Below are positions 1-6,311 of a DNA stretch of 64,000 nucleotides, piece after piece. How positions within the stretch are numbered: the stretch's first letter is position 1; each line of letters starts with the position of its first letter. The position numbers were made by a program, and so were the translations under genes. The stretch is taken from assembly GCF_004784475.1 (NCBI RefSeq), contig NZ_SRRT01000001.1:868001-932000 (forward strand), in the 5' to 3' direction. The DNA is from Streptomyces bauhiniae (GTDB lineage: Bacteria; Actinomycetota; Actinomycetes; Streptomycetales; Streptomycetaceae). The notes beneath the pieces were generated by a model. That model saw only the letters and a program-made list of their open reading frames with translations. It ran no database searches and was not told where the DNA came from.

Positions 1-63
1 CTGGACGAGGGGCGGCCCTCGGCGGAGGAGGAAGCGGGCGGAAAGGAACTCGCCAAGGCGTGA
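1..63 (+). CDS. C-terminal end of an unidentified protein (partial)
   Basis: The first 63 bases read as the last 20 codons plus TGA of a plus-strand gene. The tail is acidic and Glu/Ala-rich and ends in Lys-Ala. The frame has strongly GC-biased third positions like the other genes here, and a strong hairpin follows about 40 bases later. The start lies outside the window and nothing in the tail identifies a family. Confidence 0.6.
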   Translation: MDEGRPSAEEEAGGKELAKA

Positions 64-100
64 CGGGAGTTCCGGCCCCCGTCTGAGGGGCCTTCTGTCG

Positions 101-146
101 CCGGCCGCCCGACCCCGCCTGAACCGGGGCCGGGCGGCCGGTCTTT
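101..146. terminator. Rho-independent-type hairpin after the partial gene
   Basis: An inverted repeat (arms at 101-117 and 124-141, about 17 bp, with a 6-nt loop) is followed by GTCTTT. It lies between the partial upstream gene and the convergent TetR gene, whose stop is at 146, so it can end transcription from both sides. Confidence 0.7.
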
Positions 147-769
147 CATGCCGTCTCGCCCGCCCGCGCCACCAACTCCCGTGCCCTGTCGCTCGGTACG
201 CCCGCCGCCGTGAGCGCGGTGACCGCCGCCGCCGGCCCCGCCTCCTCGGGCGGAAGCAGCCCCTCGTTCACCGCCTCCATGACCGCGAAAAGAAGCTGCT
301 CATGCACGAAGGCCAGCGCGGCGGCGGGCAGCGGCGAGCTGAACACCCCTTCGTCCAGGCCACGTTGGAGCACCTGTGTCTTCTGCTCGCGCAAGGGGGC
401 GAGGCGGTCGCGGATGCCCTGGACGGTGACCGTGCGCTGGGCCAGCGCGACCAGCAGCCGGTAGCGGTCGGCGATCTCCCACACCGCGAGCACGGAACGG
501 GCCACCGCGTCGGCCGGTCCGGCGCCGTCGTCCCGGGCGCACAGGTCCGCGTCCGTCAGCACCTGCACCGCCTCGTCGACGAGCGTGCCGATCAGCGCCT
601 CCCGGCTGGGGAAGTGCCCGTACACCGTGCGCCGTACGACACCGGCGGCGCGCGCGATCTGGTCCATCGAGGCGTCCGGGTCGCGCAGCAGCTCGGCGAG
701 GGCGACGTCGAGGATGCGGCGGCGGTTGGTGTCGGCGCGGCTGGGGTTACCCGTGGTCATGGCAGTCAT
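146..769 (-). CDS. TetR-family repressor, divergent from an MFS exporter
   Basis: TetR-type regulator of about 207 aa. The N-terminal helix-turn-helix is clear (RRRILDVALAELL, then DQIARAAGVVRRTVYGHFPSREALIGTL); the C-terminal half is the variable ligand-binding/dimerisation region. I chose the ATG at 769 because a GAAGG-type ribosome site sits 8 nt upstream; an ATG at 760 is less well spaced, and a longer reading would translate the operator. It is divergent from the drug exporter at 892 with three 18-bp palindromes between them, so it most likely represses itself and the exporter until a toxic ligand releases it. Family confident; ligand unknown. Confidence 0.9.
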   Translation of the reverse strand: MTAMTTGNPSRADTNRRRILDVALAELLRDPDASMDQIARAAGVVRRTVYGHFPSREALIGTLVDEAVQVLTDADLCARDDGAGPADAVARSVLAVWEIADRYRLLVALAQRTVTVQGIRDRLAPLREQKTQVLQRGLDEGVFSSPLPAAALAFVHEQLLFAVMEAVNEGLLPPEEAGPAAAVTALTAAGVPSDRARELVARAGETA

Positions 770-787
770 TGTGCACACCTTCTCGAC

Positions 788-850
788 TTGCACAGCCCTG
801 TGCAAGGTCGTACATTGCACAGGGTTGTGCAATTGCACGCCACTGTGCAA
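788..850. promoter_or_regulatory. Three tandem TetR operator palindromes in the TetR/MFS intergenic region
   Basis: Three 18-bp sites share the arms TTGCAC...GTGCAA: 788-805, 815-832 and 833-850. The second and third abut directly. Sites 1 and 2 are also symmetric at the next base pair (TTGCACA/TGTGCAA-like). They fill the gap between the divergent starts at 769 and 892, which is where an autoregulating TetR repressor binds. Confidence 0.8.
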
Positions 851-891
851 GTACCCGTTGTGCCTGTTGTCGAGGAAGGTCAGCCGCTGTC

Positions 892-2625
892 ATGCGACTC
901 GTCATGAACGAACCGGTCGAGAGGATGGAGCGCCCGTACGCCCGGCGCTGGTGGGCGCTGCTCGTGCTCTGCCTCAGCCTGCTGATCATCGTGATGGCCA
1001 ACACCGCCCTCACGGTCGCCGCGCCCGACATGACCCGCGACCTCGGGCTGTCCAGCGCGGACCTCCAGTGGGTCATCGACGGCTACACCGTCCCGTACGC
1101 CGCGCTGATGCTGCTGCTCGGCGCGATCGGCGACAAGTACAGCCGCCGCGGGGCGCTGATCCTCGGCCTCGTCGTCTTCGGCGGCGGCGCGGTGTTCGGC
1201 AACCTCGCGGACTCGTCCGCCACGGTCATCGCGGCCCGAGCGGTCATGGGAGTCGGCGCGGCGCTGATCATGCCTGCGACGCTCTCGCTGCTCGCGGCGA
1301 CCTTCCCGCGCGCCGAGCGGGTCAAGGCGATCACCCTGTGGACCGCCACGGCGGGCCTCGCGATCGCGGCCGGCCCGGTCGTCGCGGGCGCGCTGCTGCG
1401 GGACCACGGCTGGGCCTCGACCTTCCTGATCAACGTGCCGGTCGCCGCCGTGGCGATCGTCGGCGCGCTGGTCCTCGTACCGCCGTCCAAGGCGGGTCAC
1501 CACGACCGCATCGACTACGTCGGCGGTCTGCTCTCGGTCCTCTGGATCGCCGCGCTGGTCTACATGATCATCGAGGGGCCGCACTTCGGGTGGGGCGTCA
1601 AGGCGGTGACGGCGGCGGTCGTCGCGGGCGTCGGCCTGATCGCCTTCGTCCTGTGGGAACTCCGCCACCCGCGCCCGGTGCTGGACGTACGCCGCTTCGC
1701 CAACCGCCGCTTCGCGGGCTCCAACCTCGCGGTCGCCCTCTTCTTCCTGGCCGTCTTCGGCGCGTTCTACTACCTCACCCAGCACCTCCAGTTCGTCCTC
1801 GGCTACGACGCCCTGGAGACCGGCGTCCGCATGCTCCCCCTGGCCGGCGCGGTCTTCGCCGGCTCCGCCGTGACCGGCTACCTCACCCCGCGCGTCGGCA
1901 TGCGCTGGACGGTCGGCGCGGGCATGGTCGCCGGTACGGTGGCGCTCGCGCTGCTGACCCGTGTCGACGCGGGCTCGACGTACGCCGACTTCGTCCCGTC
2001 CCTGATCATCCTGGGCCTCGCCATCGGCCTCGCCCTCTCCCCGTGCACGGACGCGATCATGGGCGCGTTCCCGGAGTCCGAGCTGGGCGTGGGCGGCGCG
2101 GTCAACGACACCTCCCTCGAACTGGGCGGCTCCCTCGGCATCGCGATCCTGGGCTCCCTGCTGGCCACGTCCTACGACGACCACCTGACGTCGGCGACAA
2201 AGGGGTCCGGCCTCCCGGCCGACGCCCTCGCCACGGCCCAGGACTCGGTGGGCGCGGGCTACGCGGTGGCGCAGGCGATCGGCGAGAAGGCCCACTCCCT
2301 CACCGCGAAGGCGGCCGCCGCGGGCGACCCGCAGCAGGCGGCCCAACTCAAGCAGCAGGCAACGTCCTTGGCCTCGGGCGCGCATCGTATGGCTGAGGCC
2401 GTGGGGTCGTCGTTCTCGGACGCGGTGGCGCATACGAGCCTGATCGGGGCGGTGATCCTCGGGGTGGGGACGGTCGTGGTGGCGGTGTTGCTGCCGGGGC
2501 GGGAGACACCGGGGGTGGCTGAGGCGGTCGAGACCACCGAAGTGACCGCGGTCGCGGAGCCGGACTCGGAGCAGGAGATCACGCCAGAGTCGGCCCGTAA
2601 GGCCGCGGACAGCACTACCACCTGA
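892..2625 (+). CDS. DHA2-family (14-TM) MFS drug exporter
   Basis: Proton-driven multidrug efflux permease of the EmrB/QacA type, 577 aa. Visible family motifs are the loop-2/3 motif A (GAIGDKYSRRGALILG), the antiporter motif C in TM5 (GLAIAAGPVVAGAL), and TM1 MANTALTVAAPDM with WVIDGYTV in the next helix. The length and hydrophobic pattern fit 14 membrane segments; a Ser/Ala-rich loop precedes the last segment and the tail is acidic. The ATG at 892 follows GAGGAAGG by about 11 nt; upstream in-frame codons would read through the operators. Export of a toxic small molecule under control of the adjacent TetR is the likely job; the substrate is unknown. Confidence 0.92.
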   Translation: MRLVMNEPVERMERPYARRWWALLVLCLSLLIIVMANTALTVAAPDMTRDLGLSSADLQWVIDGYTVPYAALMLLLGAIGDKYSRRGALILGLVVFGGGAVFGNLADSSATVIAARAVMGVGAALIMPATLSLLAATFPRAERVKAITLWTATAGLAIAAGPVVAGALLRDHGWASTFLINVPVAAVAIVGALVLVPPSKAGHHDRIDYVGGLLSVLWIAALVYMIIEGPHFGWGVKAVTAAVVAGVGLIAFVLWELRHPRPVLDVRRFANRRFAGSNLAVALFFLAVFGAFYYLTQHLQFVLGYDALETGVRMLPLAGAVFAGSAVTGYLTPRVGMRWTVGAGMVAGTVALALLTRVDAGSTYADFVPSLIILGLAIGLALSPCTDAIMGAFPESELGVGGAVNDTSLELGGSLGIAILGSLLATSYDDHLTSATKGSGLPADALATAQDSVGAGYAVAQAIGEKAHSLTAKAAAAGDPQQAAQLKQQATSLASGAHRMAEAVGSSFSDAVAHTSLIGAVILGVGTVVVAVLLPGRETPGVAEAVETTEVTAVAEPDSEQEITPESARKAADSTTT

Positions 2626-2651
2626 CGTCGCCACCTCCGACCTTGCCGTGT

Positions 2652-2695
2652 CATGCCGTGCCGCAACCGCGAATCCGCGGGCCCGGCACGGCATG
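2652..2695. terminator. Hairpin downstream of the MFS gene
   Basis: Eleven-base arms (2652-2662 and 2685-2695) pair perfectly around a loop that itself contains CCGCG/CGCGG. The hairpin lies just after the exporter stop and before the convergent STAND gene. There is no clear T-run, so it may act as a bidirectional terminator or a stabilising hairpin. Confidence 0.55.
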
Positions 2696-2745
2696 CTCGC
2701 AGTAAGGAGATCGACGCCAATGGAGCCAACGCGATTCGAGATTCG

Positions 2746-4884
2746 CTACGGCTGGCTCAGCAAGCGCCGGTACTCGTCCAGACGTCCCTCCGACCACACT
2801 GTCCACGGGTGAGACGTGCCCAGTACGTCAGTCCGTGCGTTCACCACTGTCTCCATCTGCTCGATCGCTTCCGCGTACCGACCGAGTTCGGCGAGGATGT
2901 TGCTCAGCAGGGTTCTGGCGGCCAACGTGATCGGGTAGAGGCCTCCGTATCGCTGCTCGTGCGCCGCAAGAGCTCTGCGGGCAGTGGGTAGTGCCTCAGC
3001 GTTTCGTCCCGCGCGTCGGAGGAGATCCGCCTGGTCGAGTTCAGCCAACAATGTGATCGAATGCTGCTCACCGACTGTTCGATAACAATCCGCGACCAGG
3101 GTCTGCCCCATGGCGACTTCTTCGTCCAACTCTGGTCCTGGGGCTACTTCGGACACGTATGCCTTCGCAATGAGCGTCAGCGGGTGGACGGGTCCCAATG
3201 TCTCGTTCCTGCCCGCGATGGCCCGCCAGATGAGTTGCATTGCCTCGGGTTCACGCCCGAGCTGCCACAGCGCCCGCGACAGGCCCAGGCAGCTCTCCAG
3301 CGTGTCCAAGGCAGCAGAGCCGAGGGAGCGCTCGCATGCTTCGAGCACTTGACGATGCAAGACCTCGGCTTCCTCGAATCGACCGAGCCGGTACAGGGCC
3401 CGCCCGGCACGTTGGCGCAACCTGAGGACCAGCGGGTGGTCTTCGGGCAGACACTGCTTGGCGAGTTCGACGGCTCTGTCGGCGGCGGCCAACGCGGAGG
3501 AAAAGTCGCCGTCGCGATGGAGCGCGATTACGAGCCTCAACGAGCACTCGGTGGCCTCCTCCACAACCGATTGAGCGACCGACCAGTCCACAACCCTTCG
3601 CAGCAGCGCCAGCACATGAGGGGCAAGCAGGTTGATATGAGGGTCGTGCGCGACGCGTTCCGGATTCTCCGGCAGCGTGGCTTTGAGTTGCCGGGCGGCC
3701 GTTGCGGCGAGTTGCTCCCTCTGGTCGGAGGGGATGGTCCGGGCCACGCTGTCGAGCAGCACACCGTGGGTGCGCAGGCAGCTCACACCTTCGGGCAACA
3801 GCTCCGTCAGGGACTGGTCGAGCAGCCCCCGAAGGGCTGACTCGATGCGGAACACCGGGAGGTCCGAGCCGACTTCGGCGCCTGAGAGCAGGGTCACGGG
3901 CAGCGGGTCGTTCGCCCAGCAGGCGAGTAGGCGCAGCAGGCTGTTGGCTTCGGGCAAACCCTGCCCGGCAAGGGCGTCGAGAGAGAGCTGCCAGGTGCGG
4001 CTGAGCAGATGCCGTGATTCGCTGGTGTCCAAAGCGCCTTGATCGATCAGCTCGATGGGATCGCGGCCGTCCCCGCCATCGAGCTGATGGCCGTAGTCGG
4101 CCAAGGTCCAGGGGTCGATGACCTGGTGGGCCAGGAAGCCGCCGGCAAGTGTGAGTGCGAGCGGTAGCCGACCAAGGCGGTCGGCGACAAGCGCCGCTTC
4201 ATCGACCGTTCCGGCGTGGGGCGCGAGATCGCGCAGTACGAGAGCAGCTTCGTCACGCGGGAGCACACCGACATGCAGGAGTTCCGCGCCGGGCCACCAG
4301 CGGGCTGCTGCTTGTCGACTCGTAACGACGACGATGCCGGCCGGGCTGGTGCGTAGCCAGCCGCCGTCGCGGAGGATCGCGGGATTGTCGGCGTTGTCGA
4401 GGACCAACAGCCAGGGTTGGTCGGAGTGATCGAGGCACTGCCAGACGAGGTCGGCCGCTGGACGCAGCCCACTGCGCGCACCCATCAGTTCGGCGTCGGT
4501 GGCACCGCGGTCGGCGGCGACCGCGAGCATCCCGGCGCGCAGGGAGGCGGGGTCCGAGGCGTTGACCCATAGGCCGATCCGGCCGGCATGGTGGGTGGCG
4601 TGATCGAAGAGGGTGTAGGCGACGGCGGTCTTCCCGCAGCCGCCGAGGCCATGCAGGACATAGACACGGTTGCCGACGCCGGGTTCGAGGGCGGCGCGGA
4701 GCCGCCTCATCTCCTCGGTCCGGTCACGGAGCACCACGGGGGCACGGCCGACCGCGGGCCGGCGAACCGAGTCGGGGCCACTCCAGTCGGGGCCGTGGTG
4801 ATGGTGTTCGGTGATGTGCTGGTCGCCGGATGCCTGGTAGACGCGGCCCTGGCCGTCGGCCCGGGCGTCGTTGCCGCCGGTCAC
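2746..4884 (-). CDS. STAND NTPase: NB-ARC domain with C-terminal TPR repeats
   Basis: Signal-transduction ATPase of about 712 aa. Domains: short leader with VYQASGDQHITE and a His run (about 15-30); NB-ARC NTPase with Walker A GLGGCGKT (79-86), Walker B LLVLDNAD (159-166), sensor-like VVVTSRQ and the GRLPLAL motif (about 238-244); winged-helix region; and from about residue 500 helical repeats of the TPR_10/12 type (ALYRLGRFEEAEVLHRQ, ILAELGRYAEAIEQM). The GTG start overlaps the stop of the upstream gene (GTGA), so the two are translationally coupled. No enzymatic effector domain is visible in this chain. Codon bias is weaker than in the neighbours, suggesting accessory origin. The role could be regulation or defence; the sequence does not decide. 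Confidence 0.85.
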   Translation of the reverse strand: MTGGNDARADGQGRVYQASGDQHITEHHHHGPDWSGPDSVRRPAVGRAPVVLRDRTEEMRRLRAALEPGVGNRVYVLHGLGGCGKTAVAYTLFDHATHHAGRIGLWVNASDPASLRAGMLAVAADRGATDAELMGARSGLRPAADLVWQCLDHSDQPWLLVLDNADNPAILRDGGWLRTSPAGIVVVTSRQAAARWWPGAELLHVGVLPRDEAALVLRDLAPHAGTVDEAALVADRLGRLPLALTLAGGFLAHQVIDPWTLADYGHQLDGGDGRDPIELIDQGALDTSESRHLLSRTWQLSLDALAGQGLPEANSLLRLLACWANDPLPVTLLSGAEVGSDLPVFRIESALRGLLDQSLTELLPEGVSCLRTHGVLLDSVARTIPSDQREQLAATAARQLKATLPENPERVAHDPHINLLAPHVLALLRRVVDWSVAQSVVEEATECSLRLVIALHRDGDFSSALAAADRAVELAKQCLPEDHPLVLRLRQRAGRALYRLGRFEEAEVLHRQVLEACERSLGSAALDTLESCLGLSRALWQLGREPEAMQLIWRAIAGRNETLGPVHPLTLIAKAYVSEVAPGPELDEEVAMGQTLVADCYRTVGEQHSITLLAELDQADLLRRAGRNAEALPTARRALAAHEQRYGGLYPITLAARTLLSNILAELGRYAEAIEQMETVVNARTDVLGTSHPWTVWSEGRLDEYRRLLSQP

Positions 4885-5291
4885 CGCTCGGTGAAGTTCT
4901 GGTCTCGGCCTGCCTGGTAGACCCGTGCCTGCCCGGAAGCGGTGGCGTGCTGCGTCACCGACGACGTCACAGCAGCCGCCGGGGTCAGTTCCGCGAGCAA
5001 CGAGCGAAGGTCTTCGGCAGCCTCCGGACGGGCCACGAGAAGCCGCCGGATACGGCCCTGCCACTCCGCACCCAGCTCTGCGGCCGTGTCCGCGTCGCCG
5101 CCACCCTGCGCGGCCATCAGGACGACGCGGGTTGTGTCGAGCTCCGCGGCGATGGCCTCGGCCCGCTCCGGCTGACTACGCCTCCACAACGAGGCGATAC
5201 CGTCCCTGGCTCGCTGCCACACCTCCGTCGTCAACGAAGACACCAGGGTTGTCCCTGCGGTTGCCGCCAGCGCGGCCAGCTCCGGATCCAT
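4881..5291 (-). CDS. Small partner of the STAND NTPase, with a VYQAGRDQ tail
   Basis: Soluble protein of 136 aa, mostly alpha-helical, starting MDPELAALAATAGTTLVSSL. The ATG at 5291 has AGGGGCGG upstream; an in-frame ATG at 5339 lacks a comparable site. The last 13 residues (about 124-136, VYQAGRDQNFTER) closely match the leader of the next protein (VYQASGDQHITE). The stop overlaps the STAND gene start as GTGA. I do not recognise a named domain. From position and the shared tag it is probably the N-terminal partner or adaptor of the NTPase, either a split gene or a module duplication. Specific function unknown. Confidence 0.75.
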   Translation of the reverse strand: MDPELAALAATAGTTLVSSLTTEVWQRARDGIASLWRRSQPERAEAIAAELDTTRVVLMAAQGGGDADTAAELGAEWQGRIRRLLVARPEAAEDLRSLLAELTPAAAVTSSVTQHATASGQARVYQAGRDQNFTER

Positions 5292-5410
5292 GAATCCGCC
5301 CCTCGTATCGGCCTCGACGTGAGATCTCAGACTACTCATTCCGGGCTCGCCCGATCAGGTGGTTCCGGCCGTTTGCCTTCACCCTTGCGTCATCCCCTAC
5401 CGTCCCTGAC

Positions 5411-5839
5411 ATGCGAATCGGTGAGCTGGCCGAGCGGGCCGGGACGACCACTCGGGCGTTGCGGTATTACGAGGCGCGGGGGTTGTTGCCCGCGCGGCGG
5501 GATGCGCAGGGGTATCGGGAGTACGACGAGCGGGATCTCGTGCTGCTCAGGCAGATCCGCACGCTCCGGGACTTCGGGTTCGAGCTGGAGGAGACGCGGC
5601 CGTTCGTGGAGTGTCTGCGGGCCGGGCATGCGGAGGGGGACGCGTGTCCGGCGTCGCGGGAGGTGTACCGGCGGAAGCTGGATGAGCTGGACGGGCTCAT
5701 CGGGGAGCTGGTGGCGGTGCGGGAGACGGTCGCGGGGCAGTTGCGGCGGGCCGAGGAGGCGCGGGCCGGGCTGGCCGCCGAGGCGCTGGTTCCGGGGGGT
5801 CCGGAACCCGTGTGCGAGCTGGGAGGGAAAAAAGGATGA
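5411..5839 (+). CDS. MerR-family regulator of the downstream thioredoxin
   Basis: MerR-type transcription activator of 142 aa. The winged helix-turn-helix is complete (MRIGELAERAGTTTRALRYYEARGLL, then GYREYDERDLVLLRQI), followed by the dimerisation coiled coil (about 83-120). Three cysteines (C68, C79 and C135) occur outside the DNA-binding domain; a redox-sensing role is plausible given the thioredoxin partner but no metal-site signature is seen. Its stop overlaps the thioredoxin ATG by 4 nt (ATGA), so the pair is one operon and the regulator probably controls itself and the reductant. Confidence 0.9.
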   Translation: MRIGELAERAGTTTRALRYYEARGLLPARRDAQGYREYDERDLVLLRQIRTLRDFGFELEETRPFVECLRAGHAEGDACPASREVYRRKLDELDGLIGELVAVRETVAGQLRRAEEARAGLAAEALVPGGPEPVCELGGKKG

Positions 5840-6159
5840 GCGGTCTTGACGAGGTCACGGACGCGAATTTCGAGGCGGAGGTGCTCGGGGCCGATCTCCC
5901 GGTGCTGGTGCAGTTCACCGCCGACTGGTGCGGGCCCTGCCGCCAGCTCGCGCCGGTGCTGAAGGACATCGCCTTCGCGGAGGGCGACCGGCTGAAGGTG
6001 GTCCAGCTCGACGTGGACCGCAACCCCGGCACCACCCTCGCCTACCAGGTGCTCTCCACCCCCACCCTGCTGGTCTTCCAGGACGGTGAGCCGGTGCGCT
6101 CCCTGGTCGGCGCCCGCCCCAGGCGCAAGCTGCTGGAGGAGCTGGCCGACCTGCTCTGA
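5836..6159 (+). CDS. Thioredoxin
   Basis: Cytosolic dithiol oxidoreductase of 107 aa, the usual thioredoxin length. It has the catalytic FTADWCGPCRQLAPVL segment with the WCGPC pair, the cis-Pro loop (STPTLLVFQDGEPV) and the C-terminal helix. The ATG at 5836 overlaps the MerR stop; AAAGG/GGGAGGG just upstream supplies the ribosome site. A 17-bp terminator follows immediately. It probably works in disulphide stress together with the co-transcribed MerR regulator. Which paralogue (trxA or trxC type) it is cannot be told from this window. Confidence 0.95.
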   Translation: MSGLDEVTDANFEAEVLGADLPVLVQFTADWCGPCRQLAPVLKDIAFAEGDRLKVVQLDVDRNPGTTLAYQVLSTPTLLVFQDGEPVRSLVGARPRRKLLEELADLL

Positions 6160-6176
6160 ACCAGACACCCGCAAGC

Positions 6177-6216
6177 AAAGAAATCCCCCGGGCATTGGCG
6201 CCCGGGGGATTTCTTT
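6177..6216 (+). terminator. Strong intrinsic terminator of the merR-trx operon
   Basis: Perfect 17-bp stem (6177-6193 with 6200-6216) around a 6-nt loop. The stem begins with AAAGAAAT and ends with ATTTCTTT, so there is a T-rich 3' arm. It starts about 17 nt after the thioredoxin stop. Confidence 0.92.
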
Positions 6217-6311
6217 CGGTATATTGGACCGTTCACGACTTCTTTATGATGCTTTCACGAAGAGGTCATGCGGAAGCTTGATGAGCACAGTATATGCGGG
6301 CGGGAGTGGAA

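Noticed and set aside
788..850. The open frames that extend the TetR and MFS proteins into the intergenic region as real N-termini
   Set aside because: The extensions translate the palindromes, lack family similarity and are less well spaced from ribosome sites than 769 and 892.
880..2694. A 604-codon minus-strand frame opposite the MFS gene, and similar long antisense frames opposite glgB, helD, the STAND gene, the M4 peptidases and the transporter genes
   Set aside because: These are by-products of high GC content: Arg/Gly/Ala/His-rich, no domains, and antisense to well-recognised genes.
6217..6311. Rifamycin-associated element upstream of helD
   Set aside because: No GGGGCTT/AAGCCCC-type dyad is visible in the leader.
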